This document shows positions 1 to 6,577 of a DNA stretch of 6,577 nt, piece after piece. Positions within the stretch are counted from its first letter, which is position 1. Each line of letters begins with the position of its first letter. Made by a program: the position numbers and the translations under genes. The notes beneath the pieces are model-generated. The model saw only the letters and a program-made list of their open reading frames with translations, had not been told where the DNA came from and searched no databases. This DNA is from JAZLGI01 sp045616225 (GTDB lineage Bacteria; Spirochaetota; Spirochaetia; Sphaerochaetales; Sphaerochaetaceae). Location: assembly GCA_045616225.1 (NCBI GenBank), contig JAZLGI010000115.1, forward strand, positions 1 to 6,577. Reading direction: 5' to 3'.

Positions 1-1777
1 CAAATTAATAGAAAAAGACTCAATGCAGATTGTTTTTGTAAAAGGCGGTGCAAGAAAGATGAGTCTTTCAATGGCATTCAAGAGTCTTAAAGTTGTTCCT
101 AAGACAGATATCTCTGTTCTTAAAGTCTGCGCACCTCAGGATAAACTTGCAGAAAAATTCATTAAAGATGTCAGATGGGGATTAACAACTATTCTTTCTT
201 CTTACGACAACAAAATGTCTTTTGACAGAATCAAAACAGAACTTTGCCCTTCAGCAAAAGAAAAAGCCAACAATCCTGGCTTAAAGGCAATTCTCACAGA
301 ATCACAACTTAACAGCTGGGTTAAAGAAGCAAAAGAAATCTTTAAAGACGATCCTTACTTTACAATTACAAAAGATGGTTCAAAAGAAATTTGTATCCTT
401 AGAACCACTCCTATTACAACCGAAGAAAAACAATATCAGTTATTCAGAGGAGAACAGGATTTTGAGAAGAAACTTTCTGTTTTAAGAGATTTTATGGCAA
501 GTGATGACTCAGACCTCACAAGTGATGAATTCCAAAGCATGATTGGTTTCTTTGAAAATAAGTCTAACAGTAAAGACAAAGAATCTTGTTATGCTTATCT
601 CTTATTGGACAATCTTAAAAATCAGAAAAACATTAATTTCATTAACATCAATAAGAGTTTCTCTGACTACTTTGGTGATTTCAATGACATAGAGAATGTA
701 AAAAATTGTTTTGCATCAGTTAAAGAATCAGAACTCAGGAAACTTTTTGTAGATAATGTAATTGCCTACTCTCCAAATTGGCAGGAAACTTTGGCAGAAC
801 TGCTTTATGTTTGGAATTCAACTTACATTACAGAAGCAATCAAGAGCGGTCCTGATAAAAAGAGATTTATAAAGCTTCTTTCTGACTCTGTTGCAGAAAA
901 CAGACTAAATCCGGAACTTTTCATTTGGCTTGCAAAGAATGCAACTGCAAAAGAATGGCAGAAAGCAGGTTTCTCAGAGAAAGAACTTCTTACTGCAAAG
1001 CTTGTTCTTCTTTCATATCTTACAAGAATTGTAGCAAGCAGTGAAAAATCTTCAGACATTAAGATTGTTGCAAACAAACTTTCTGAAATTGTCTTTAAAA
1101 ATGAAGATATTTACAGAATCATGAAAAAGTCAGATGAAACTGGAATCAGAAGTATTTACAGTCTTGTCTCAAGTCTTGAAACTACAATGTTTGATGAAGA
1201 TAAGAAAAAAACAGAATCATTCATAAAATCAAACTTTGATTTTGGAGAATCTATTGTAATCAAGGAAGAAAAACCTGTAGTTGTTGATAACTTCCCTAAA
1301 AATCTTCTCTGTACAAAAACAATGCTTCAGAAAAAACATGAAGAATTCATTTATCTCAGAGATGTAGAACTTCCTGCAAACAGTAAAGATATTGGAGAAG
1401 CAAAAGCTCTTGGAGATTTAAGAGAAAACAGCGAATACCAGTATGCAAAAGACAAGAGAAAAGAGCTAAATGCACGTTTTGCAACTCTAACAGAACAACT
1501 TGATAAAGCAAAAACTGTTTCAAAGGAAGAAGTAAAAACAAATTCAATTGGTTTTGGAACTGTTGTAAAGCTTCATGACAATATCAAGAAAGAAGATGTT
1601 GTTTACACCATTATGGGACCATGGGAATCAGATCCGGATAAGAACATACTTAATTTCCAAGCTCCAATGGGTAAGGCTTTGTACAACTTACAGAAAGGTC
1701 AGAGCAAAAAGTTTGAGATTAACGGAACAAACTATGACTTTACTGTTTCTTCTATTGAAGTTGCAGATTTTGAATAA
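1..1777 (+). CDS. greA: Transcription elongation factor GreA, long spirochaetal form with large N-terminal extension (5' partial)
   Basis: GreA enters the secondary channel of RNA polymerase and stimulates cleavage of backtracked transcripts. The frame is open from base 2 with no stop before the ATG at 23, so the true start is outside the window and about 591 residues are visible. Counting from the Met at 23, residues 430-500 match the GreA coiled coil. They contain GDLRENSEYQYAKDKRK, with Asp465 and Glu468 at the positions of the acidic loop-tip residues that coordinate the catalytic metal. Residues 503-584 match the FKBP-like C-terminal domain (VVYTIMGPWESDPD, APMGKALYNLQKG). Ordinary GreA is about 160 residues, so at least 430 residues here are extension. 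Its start is strand-like (VFVKGGARKMSLSMAFKSL); most of the rest looks helical and Lys/Glu-rich. I recognise no known domain in it. Very long GreA proteins are known in Treponema and Borrelia. The GreA assignment is secure; the extension's role is unknown. Confidence 0.93.
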   Translation, partial: KLIEKDSMQIVFVKGGARKMSLSMAFKSLKVVPKTDISVLKVCAPQDKLAEKFIKDVRWGLTTILSSYDNKMSFDRIKTELCPSAKEKANNPGLKAILTESQLNSWVKEAKEIFKDDPYFTITKDGSKEICILRTTPITTEEKQYQLFRGEQDFEKKLSVLRDFMASDDSDLTSDEFQSMIGFFENKSNSKDKESCYAYLLLDNLKNQKNINFININKSFSDYFGDFNDIENVKNCFASVKESELRKLFVDNVIAYSPNWQETLAELLYVWNSTYITEAIKSGPDKKRFIKLLSDSVAENRLNPELFIWLAKNATAKEWQKAGFSEKELLTAKLVLLSYLTRIVASSEKSSDIKIVANKLSEIVFKNEDIYRIMKKSDETGIRSIYSLVSSLETTMFDEDKKKTESFIKSNFDFGESIVIKEEKPVVVDNFPKNLLCTKTMLQKKHEEFIYLRDVELPANSKDIGEAKALGDLRENSEYQYAKDKRKELNARFATLTEQLDKAKTVSKEEVKTNSIGFGTVVKLHDNIKKEDVVYTIMGPWESDPDKNILNFQAPMGKALYNLQKGQSKKFEINGTNYDFTVSSIEVADFE

Positions 1778-1786
1778 GAGTAAAGT

Positions 1787-2227
1787 ATGAGAATTCCATA
1801 CAGGGGCGCCGGTTGCGTTTTCATTAAAAAGGAAAACAATGAATATTTTGTTTTTCTGGGTGAACGTTCAAAGCGCCCTTTCCTTTCATTTTTAGCTGTT
1901 CCAGGTGGCGGATTTGACAAGATAAAAGACAAATCAGATTTTGATTGTGCAGTCCGTGAATGTAATGAAGAAACTAATATAAATCCTTTATTTCTTATCA
2001 AGAATAATAAAGCAAAACTACTTGGTGAAAAACAAATAAAGTTTTTCCTTTTCTCTTGGAGAAGTTTCTTCTTTTATGTAAAAGATTCAGAAGATTTCAA
2101 TAATGCTGTTCCTGATGAGTTTTCATATCTCAAATGGTATAAAATTAAAGATCTCATGCCATTAAAGCTGAGACCTTTTACTCTTTTTGAAATTAAAAAT
2201 TGCCTTAAACTTTCTGAATTTATTTAA
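1787..2227 (+). CDS. Nudix-family hydrolase, divergent
   Basis: This 146-residue protein has the size of a single-domain Nudix hydrolase, a family that usually cleaves nucleoside diphosphates linked to another group. Residues 7-42 give the usual first strands and turn (GAGCVFI, then GERSKRPF, then AVPGGGFD). Residues 57-65 are RECNEETNI, matching the metal-binding REUxEExGU core with Arg57, Glu58, Glu61 and Glu62 kept. The box is irregular: the stretch between GGG (40-42) and RE is two residues longer than usual, Lys stands where the first conserved Glu is expected, and Asn64 replaces the usual Gly. The substrate cannot be told from sequence. The gene begins 9 bases after the greA stop on the same strand, so it is probably cotranscribed. 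The ribosome-binding site is weak (AAGAG at 1776-1780, 6 bases before the ATG). The fold is likely; activity is less certain. Confidence 0.82.
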   Translation: MRIPYRGAGCVFIKKENNEYFVFLGERSKRPFLSFLAVPGGGFDKIKDKSDFDCAVRECNEETNINPLFLIKNNKAKLLGEKQIKFFLFSWRSFFFYVKDSEDFNNAVPDEFSYLKWYKIKDLMPLKLRPFTLFEIKNCLKLSEFI

Positions 2228-2316
2228 CCAACTTTTGTTTAACAGCTTTTTTGTTCAAAAATCTTGAAAAAGAGTGAAACTAAGTCTCCAAAAATAAAAA
2301 CCAAAGTTGCTACTAA
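2228..2316. other. Convergent intergenic gap between the Nudix gene and tgt
   Basis: This 89-base A/T-rich gap is where the two transcription units meet. It holds a short inverted repeat, TTCAA-AAATC-TTGAA (2254-2268), flanked by C/T and A/G runs (2246-2251 and 2267-2272) that could lengthen it with a bulge. It also has a distant complementary pair, CAACTTT (2229-2235) and AAAGTTG (2303-2309). No G+C-rich stem followed by a T run is seen on either strand. Both operons may therefore end by Rho or by a weak A/T hairpin. I see no open frame or RNA gene here. Confidence 0.45.
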
Positions 2317-3471
2317 TTAAATTTTGCAGAGACCGCCGTTTGCATAGAAACGTTTGAGATAGTCTTCTTTAAATGACGCAAATCTATCTTCGTTAATAGC
2401 CTGTCTTACCTTAAGCATAAGGTTGTACAAATAAGTAAGGTTATGTTCTGTTGCAAGCATAGACCCAAACATTTCATCACATTTAAACATGTGTCTTAAA
2501 TATGATCTGCTGTAATGAGTACAAGCATCACATGTACAACCTTCTTGAATTGGTCTGTGGTCAAATTCATTAAAACTTCTTGATAAAGTTAACATTCCGT
2601 AATCTGTAAAGACAGAACCATGTCTTGCAGCTCTTGTTGCAAGAACGCAGTCAAATAAATCTATTCCGTTTTCTACAGCTTCAAGAATATAATCAGGAGT
2701 ACCAATACCCATCACATATCTTGGTTTTTCTTCTGTAATAAAGGATGCTGTATGTGCAAGAAAATGCTTGTAAGTATCCTTATCTTCTCCTACAGAAAGA
2801 CCTCCAATTGCAATTCCGGGAAAGTCCATGTCACTTATTGTTTTTGCACTTATTTCTCTTAAATCTTCATAGAAACCACCTTGTACTATTCCAAAAAGCT
2901 TTCCACGAAAAGCCCTACCTGTTGTTTCCAAAAGGTTGTCTCTGTGAATTATTGCTCTTTCTGCCCAAGCGTGGGTAATATCCATTGCATTTTTTGTCTT
3001 TTTCCATGAGATACCAGGTTCACTGCAAATATCAAGCATCATGGCTATGTCACTTCCTATTACCTGCTGAATATCAACAACTTTTTCAGGTGTAAACTCA
3101 TGCCTGGAACCGTCTATATGACTTTGAAATTTAATTCCTTCATCATAAATTTTTCTGAGTTTACTCAAAGAAAAAACCTGAAAACCACCGCTGTCTGTGA
3201 GAAAGTTAGCATCCCAATTTGAAAACTTATGAAGACCGTCAAATGTTTTCAAAACTTCTGTACCCGGTCTTAAATAAAGATGGTATGTATTTCCAAGAAT
3301 AAGGTTGTACCCTATTTCTCTTACTTTGCTATGGTAAATTCCCTTAACAGTACCGTTTGTACCAACAGGCATGAAAGCAGGAGTCTGAACAACACCGTGA
3401 CCAAGAGAAATCTCTCCTGTTCTGGCTTTTGTTTTGGTATCGGCATGATGAAGTGTAAAAATCTTTTCCAT
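2317..3471 (-). CDS. tgt: Queuine/preQ1 tRNA-guanine transglycosylase (tRNA-ribosyltransferase)
   Basis: Tgt exchanges guanine at wobble position 34 of GUN-anticodon tRNAs for the queuosine precursor preQ1 in the cytoplasm. The 384-residue length fits the bacterial enzyme (about 375). Visible signatures are LTDSGGFQVFSL with Asp93 (general acid/base), the base-binding residues Asp147 and Gln197 (GIVQGG), IGGLSVGE (222-229), the covalent nucleophile Asp274 in GIDLFDCVLATR, and a zinc site formed by Cys312, Cys314, Cys317 and His343 with family spacing. Cys149 and Val227 are the bacterial-type pocket residues, unlike the Val and Gly of eukaryotic enzymes, which favours preQ1 as substrate (inference). 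The usual LPTRNARNG after the nucleophile reads LATRAARHG here; both arginines are kept. The ATG directly follows the lptG TAA and has a good Shine-Dalgarno sequence. It is the last gene of the pnp-dut-lptF-lptG-tgt run. Confidence 0.97.
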   Translation of the reverse strand: MEKIFTLHHADTKTKARTGEISLGHGVVQTPAFMPVGTNGTVKGIYHSKVREIGYNLILGNTYHLYLRPGTEVLKTFDGLHKFSNWDANFLTDSGGFQVFSLSKLRKIYDEGIKFQSHIDGSRHEFTPEKVVDIQQVIGSDIAMMLDICSEPGISWKKTKNAMDITHAWAERAIIHRDNLLETTGRAFRGKLFGIVQGGFYEDLREISAKTISDMDFPGIAIGGLSVGEDKDTYKHFLAHTASFITEEKPRYVMGIGTPDYILEAVENGIDLFDCVLATRAARHGSVFTDYGMLTLSRSFNEFDHRPIQEGCTCDACTHYSRSYLRHMFKCDEMFGSMLATEHNLTYLYNLMLKVRQAINEDRFASFKEDYLKRFYANGGLCKI

Positions 3472-4554
3472 TTAATCCTTCTCCATGATAAGTCTTTGGG
3501 CAAAAGACAAGATAATTATTACTATGAAAGGAATTAACATACCCATAGAAGGATGAATTATTCCTTGGTCTGCAAACATTATTGTCATTATCTGAATTAC
3601 ATAATAAACAACTGCAACACATACAGAACAAAGAATTGAGAAAAACAAAATATTCTTTTTAAAACGATAATTCATGCTAATTGAAATTAACATTAAAACA
3701 ATTGGAGTTAAAAAACTTAATACTCTCTTGTAATAATCTGTTCCAATAGAAGCATATTCTTCAGGATTAAGAACTTTCATTCTCTGAACATAACTTCTTG
3801 CCAAATCAAGAGTCATGGTACCAATCTCAGAAGATAAATTTCTGAACAATTCCGGTTCAAGCCTAAGTTCAGGAACTTCTATATAAGGCTCTGTATAAGT
3901 GATAACATCATTGTTGTTGGATTTATGAACTGTACAATCTTCAAAAAGCCAAATCTTATCTGAAGAATCATAAGAAGCTTTAACGGCATCTATTCTTTCT
4001 ATATCTTCATTGTTTCTTTTTATAAAAGATACATTGTAAACAGAATGTTCAGAATCTACATATTGAGATGCATATACCATATAACCTTCAAACATATCAC
4101 TAAGAGCTATATCTGAGTTATCAAGCTTTCCTGCAGCATCTCCGGTAACAATTTTATATTGCGCTTCTTTTGTCGCAGAACACTTAATTGCAACCGATTC
4201 ATTAAAAACAAAATAAAACAAACCAAAACTAAGTGCCAAAACAATTATAGGTCTTACAAGTTTTGAGAAATTAACACCGCTGTTGAGGATACATATTATC
4301 TCATTATTAGCATGAAGCATAGAAAGATAATAAGTCGAAGCAAACAAGCTTGAAGGTCCCATTGCCATTAAAAAAGCTTCAGGAAAATAAAGAAAAGTAA
4401 GCCTCATTATGTCCCTTCCTGCAACTCCGTATCCTGTGTAAGTATCCAAATGAGTAAATAAATCTATACCCATTAACATAAAACCGCCCAAAAGCGAAGT
4501 AACAAAAGTAACCTTTGTAATTTCCCATAGGGTATGGCGTGTTAAAATTTTCAT
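3472..4554 (-). CDS. lptG: LptF/LptG-family permease, LptG-like (YjgQ)
   Basis: LptF and LptG form the inner-membrane dimer that, with the LptB ATPase, extracts lipopolysaccharide-type lipids and passes them to LptC. This 360-residue protein has the family layout of three N-terminal membrane segments (about 11-30, 52-80, 100-120), a periplasmic beta-rich domain (about 121-275) and three C-terminal segments (about 278-295, 301-324, 336-354). HANNEIICILNSG (81-93) matches the conserved cytoplasmic motif after the second segment. KIWLFEDCTVH (200-210) in the periplasmic part resembles the tryptophan-containing strand typical of LptG. It overlaps the preceding paralogue by ATGA and abuts tgt, fitting a coexpressed F/G pair. 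Family membership is clear; choosing G over F rests on position and this strand. The transported lipid is uncertain, because classical LPS is absent from well-studied treponemes. Confidence 0.83.
   Translation of the reverse strand: MKILTRHTLWEITKVTFVTSLLGGFMLMGIDLFTHLDTYTGYGVAGRDIMRLTFLYFPEAFLMAMGPSSLFASTYYLSMLHANNEIICILNSGVNFSKLVRPIIVLALSFGLFYFVFNESVAIKCSATKEAQYKIVTGDAAGKLDNSDIALSDMFEGYMVYASQYVDSEHSVYNVSFIKRNNEDIERIDAVKASYDSSDKIWLFEDCTVHKSNNNDVITYTEPYIEVPELRLEPELFRNLSSEIGTMTLDLARSYVQRMKVLNPEEYASIGTDYYKRVLSFLTPIVLMLISISMNYRFKKNILFFSILCSVCVAVVYYVIQIMTIMFADQGIIHPSMGMLIPFIVIIILSFAQRLIMEKD
3476..3484 (-). promoter_or_regulatory. Ribosome-binding site of tgt inside the end of lptG
   Basis: On the - strand this reads GGAGAAGGA. 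The AAGGA part lies 4 bases, and the GGAG part 9 bases, before the tgt ATG. It is embedded in the last codons of lptG, whose TAA directly abuts the ATG. This fixes the tgt start and suggests reinitiation by ribosomes finishing lptG. Confidence 0.7.
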
Positions 4555-5675
4555 TTATTAAGCCTCCCCAAAAGTATTAAACCTGTCAAAAATACTACAG
4601 CATCAGGCAACCACATCAAAAATGCAGGATGAATAGTTACACTTACAGCAGTAAGATGCATGTAATAAAGGAAGAACCAATAAAGACAGGCAATGAACAT
4701 ACTTAAGCCAAAGCCTATCAGTCTACCGTTTTTAACTTTGAAAAATGATATTGGAAATGCAAGAAATACAAGAAATGTACAAGCCATGGAAAGAGCTATC
4801 TTTTTTTGAAGCTCACTTCTGTAATACTGAAGATAAAAACTTGAACCGTCTGCTCCTTCTTGAATTTTCTTTTTAATCTGTTCTGTAAGTTCTCCAATAG
4901 ACATCTGAGACGGAGTAATTGCAGACATACCGTAAGCATTTGAAGACAAATCAAGATACAAATCCATCTGAGAAGCCTCTGCAAGCTGATAACTCTCTGA
5001 AGAAGTTGCATCTGTAATCATAATCTTTGGATTTTTAAGTTCTATCTCGTAAACAAAATGATTTACATCAACAATATTTATTAACCCTTCTTCAGCAATT
5101 ATTACCTTGGATTTTTTCTTGTCTGAATTATCAAAAATCATTACATCTTCTATTTTATTATCTTCTACAGGACCGTTGGAAATAACCCTCTTTCCAAATT
5201 GAGTACTACTGTAATCAGACAATTCTATAGCAGGCATACTTTGCAGAATTTTTGAATATAATTCTCTGTATTTTATTGTAGTATAAGGAATCATCATATC
5301 TGCAATTAAAAGTGTAAGAATAGAAAGAATAAGCGAAATCTGAACAATTGGCTTAAATATCTTATTTGTATGAATACCGTTACTTCTAATTGCAAGTATT
5401 TCATTCTGGGAGGAAAAATTTCCTATAACCATACTTGCAGAAGCAAGTGAAGAGAAAGGCATTGTATACATTAGAAATTGAGGAATAGACAGGACAACCA
5501 AAAGAATCATGTCTTTAATTTTTACATTTTTAATGATGATTTTCTGAGCAAGAACAAGAATTTGGTTAACAAAGAAAATAAAAAAGAAGAATGCAAATGC
5601 TACTAAAAAAGAGAGGACATATTCACGTCCTATATATGAGTAAACTAATCTGAAACTTCTTTTTTTATTTCTCAT
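4551..5675 (-). CDS. lptF: LptF/LptG-family permease, LptF-like (YjgP)
   Basis: This is the presumed partner half of the lipid-exporting LptB2FG transporter in the inner membrane. At 374 residues it has six predicted membrane segments (about 20-44, 54-83, 104-130, 288-311, 317-340, 346-369), with a long periplasmic domain between the third and fourth. SSQNEILAIRSNG (88-100) is the family motif facing the ATPase side. YRSELQKKIALSMACTFLVF (285-304) and FPISFFKVKNGRLIGFG (307-323) match the conserved entry to the C-terminal membrane half, including the loop arginine/glycine motif seen in LptF. The ATG overlaps the dut stop (ATGA), with a modest GGAA at 5683-5686, 7 bases upstream; the next Met is residue 56, so this start is preferred. 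Its stop overlaps the start of the second permease. The family call is firm; the F label is likely but not proven. Confidence 0.84.
   Translation of the reverse strand: MRNKKRSFRLVYSYIGREYVLSFLVAFAFFFFIFFVNQILVLAQKIIIKNVKIKDMILLVVLSIPQFLMYTMPFSSLASASMVIGNFSSQNEILAIRSNGIHTNKIFKPIVQISLILSILTLLIADMMIPYTTIKYRELYSKILQSMPAIELSDYSSTQFGKRVISNGPVEDNKIEDVMIFDNSDKKKSKVIIAEEGLINIVDVNHFVYEIELKNPKIMITDATSSESYQLAEASQMDLYLDLSSNAYGMSAITPSQMSIGELTEQIKKKIQEGADGSSFYLQYYRSELQKKIALSMACTFLVFLAFPISFFKVKNGRLIGFGLSMFIACLYWFFLYYMHLTAVSVTIHPAFLMWLPDAVVFLTGLILLGRLNK
4563..4569 (-). promoter_or_regulatory. Strong ribosome-binding site of lptG inside lptF
   Basis: On the - strand this reads GGGGAGG and lies 8 bases before the lptG ATG, within the last codons of lptF. 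It is one of the clearest Shine-Dalgarno sequences in the window. It supports the ATGA-overlap start and independent loading of ribosomes on the second permease gene. Confidence 0.72.
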
Positions 5676-6121
5676 CCTTTAATTCCGGTAGAACCAAAAC
5701 CACCTTCACCTCTTTGAGTATTATCCAAAGAAAAAACAGCTTCAAAATCTGCAGTACAGTGCTTTGCAATAACCATTTGAGCAATTCTGTCACCATTATG
5801 AATAACAAAATCTTTGTCAGAATGATTAATTAATATAACGCCAACTTCACCTCTGTAGTCACTGTCAACAGTTCCCGGACTGTTAAGAACTGTAATGCCA
5901 AATTTAGCAGCTAAACCGCTTCTGGGTCTTACCTGTGCTTCATAGCCTTCCGGTAATTGAATGGAAATACCTGTAGGAACAACTGCCCACTTATTTGGTG
6001 AAATTACCATTTCATTTTGAGCAAGACAGGCGCAGATATCTGCGCCTGCTGCCTGTGAAGAGCTGTAAACGGGCATCTTTGCACCGTCTTTAAGATTAAT
6101 CTTAATGTTAATCTTTTCCAT
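5672..6121 (-). CDS. dut: Deoxyuridine 5'-triphosphate nucleotidohydrolase (dUTPase)
   Basis: This enzyme hydrolyses dUTP to dUMP and pyrophosphate, keeping uracil out of DNA and supplying dUMP for thymidylate synthesis. The 149 residues match the trimeric all-beta dUTPase family and carry all five motifs in order: AAGADICA (24-31), RPRSGLAAK (65-73), GTVDSDYRGEVGVILIN (83-99) with catalytic Asp86, GDRIAQMVI (110-118), and the C-terminal phosphate-closing arm RGEGGFGSTG (137-146) with Phe142 to stack on uracil. No key residue is missing, so it should be active. The ATG shares one base with the pnp stop (TAATG) and the TGA overlaps the next ATG. Upstream AAGAG and AAGGA are poorly spaced (2 and 12 bases), so translation probably depends partly on coupling to pnp. 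Confidence 0.97.
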   Translation of the reverse strand: MEKINIKINLKDGAKMPVYSSSQAAGADICACLAQNEMVISPNKWAVVPTGISIQLPEGYEAQVRPRSGLAAKFGITVLNSPGTVDSDYRGEVGVILINHSDKDFVIHNGDRIAQMVIAKHCTADFEAVFSLDNTQRGEGGFGSTGIKG

Positions 6122-6577
6122 TACTCTTTTGGTTCCTTATCTTCCTTTCTAAAAGGTCTGTGTTCACCTCTTTTATGTTCAAAACGAGGTTTTTTTTCTG
6201 ATTTTTCAGGAGCTTTTGTTTCTCCATCAGGATCAATTGCATCTATGTAAGAAAGAGAAAGTCTGCCACCGGTTCTGTCTATTTCAATAAGTTTTACAGG
6301 AATTACCTGACCTACAGAAAGTACATCACTTACATTTTCTACTCTTGTTCTTGCAAGTTTTGAAATGTGGCAAAGTCCTTCTTTTCCAGGAAGTATTTCT
6401 ACAAAGGCACCAAAGTCCATAAGACGTTTTACTGTTCCTTGATAGATTTTTCCAACTTCCGGTTCTTCAATGATACTCTTAACCATATTAAGTGCAGCCT
6501 GAGCACTTGCAGTATTTTTACCGTAAATTGTTACAACTCCTGTATCGTCAATATTTACTTCTGCACCTGTTACCTGA
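6121..6577 (-). CDS. pnp: Polyribonucleotide nucleotidyltransferase (PNPase), C-terminal part only
   Basis: PNPase is a trimeric phosphorolytic 3'-to-5' exoribonuclease that degrades mRNA. Only its RNA-binding C-terminus lies here: the frame is open to the right edge (first full codon at 6576-6574), giving 151 residues. Residues 1-35 are the last part of the KH domain (TGAEVNIDDTGVVTIYGKN). Residues 41-113 are an S1 domain with VGKIYQGTVKRLMDFGAFVE and GKEGLCHIS, followed by VGQVIPVKLIEIDRTGGRLS. The KH GxxG loop and both RNase PH-like cores are outside the window. The last 38 residues form a Lys/Glu/Arg/His-rich, probably disordered tail. The Met at 6486 is internal, between KH and S1, and is not a start. 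S1 domains occur in many proteins, but KH directly followed by S1 with this spacing is specific to PNPase. It is the first gene of the run visible here. Confidence 0.93.
   Translation of the reverse strand, partial: QVTGAEVNIDDTGVVTIYGKNTASAQAALNMVKSIIEEPEVGKIYQGTVKRLMDFGAFVEILPGKEGLCHISKLARTRVENVSDVLSVGQVIPVKLIEIDRTGGRLSLSYIDAIDPDGETKAPEKSEKKPRFEHKRGEHRPFRKEDKEPKE

Noticed and set aside
23..25. ATG as the real start of greA
   Set aside because: The frame stays open upstream to the window edge, no ribosome-binding site precedes this ATG, and spirochaetal GreA is much longer than what is seen here; the gene is treated as cut by the edge.
1575..1790. 71-residue + strand frame within the end of greA
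   Set aside because: It overlaps the conserved GreA C-terminal domain in another frame and looks like a shadow.
1732..2001. 89-residue - strand frame over the greA/Nudix junction
   Set aside because: It runs antisense through two supported genes and has no recognisable domain.
2254..2268. TTCAA/TTGAA hairpin as an intrinsic terminator
   Set aside because: The stem is only five A/T-rich pairs and is followed by A runs, not T runs, on both strands; kept only as a weak structure in the gap entry.
2745..2978. 77-residue + strand frame opposite tgt
   Set aside because: It is antisense to a highly conserved enzyme, is rich in Leu from mirrored codons, and has no ribosome-binding site or family match I can recognise.
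3344..3631. Cys-rich 95-residue reading frame on the - strand spanning the lptG/tgt junction
   Set aside because: It overlaps both well-supported genes in another frame and has no recognisable domain; the Cys and Asn richness comes from the shifted codons.
6121..6486. A stand-alone 121-residue S1-domain RNA-binding protein
   Set aside because: The same frame continues to the right edge and encodes the end of a KH domain directly before S1, as in PNPase; the Met at 6486 lies between the two domains.

Overview
The window is A+T-rich, densely coded chromosomal DNA. It most likely comes from a host-associated spirochaete of the Treponema group. Two things suggest this. First, the transcript-cleavage factor GreA is fused to a very long N-terminal region, a form I know from Treponema and Borrelia. 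Second, a compact run of pnp, dut, two LptF/LptG-type permeases and tgt is consistent with treponemal gene order. The genus is inferred from memory of these families; no search was run.

Layout: two gene blocks converge. On the + strand, the 3' part of a long greA (its 5' end lies outside the window) is followed 9 bases later by a small divergent Nudix hydrolase. On the - strand, reading from the right edge, come the 3' end of pnp (part of the KH domain, the S1 domain and a charged tail), dut, an LptF-like permease, an LptG-like permease and tgt. The blocks meet in an 89-base gap (2228-2316) with only weak A/T hairpins and no convincing intrinsic terminator.

The five - strand genes are packed without spacers: TAATG at pnp/dut, ATGA at dut/lptF and at lptF/lptG, and TAA directly followed by ATG at lptG/tgt. 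This indicates one polycistronic message with translational coupling. Any promoter lies upstream of pnp, outside the window. The operon mixes RNA decay (PNPase), nucleotide pool cleaning (dUTPase), lipid export from the inner membrane (LptF/LptG) and tRNA modification (Tgt). The + strand pair combines rescue of stalled RNA polymerase with a probable nucleotide-type hydrolase. Neither block looks mobile.

No RNA gene, insertion sequence, CRISPR array or origin is visible. I found no new multi-gene system. The points most worth a second look are the large uncharacterised GreA extension, the irregular Nudix box, and LPS-type permeases in a lineage whose best-known members lack classical LPS.
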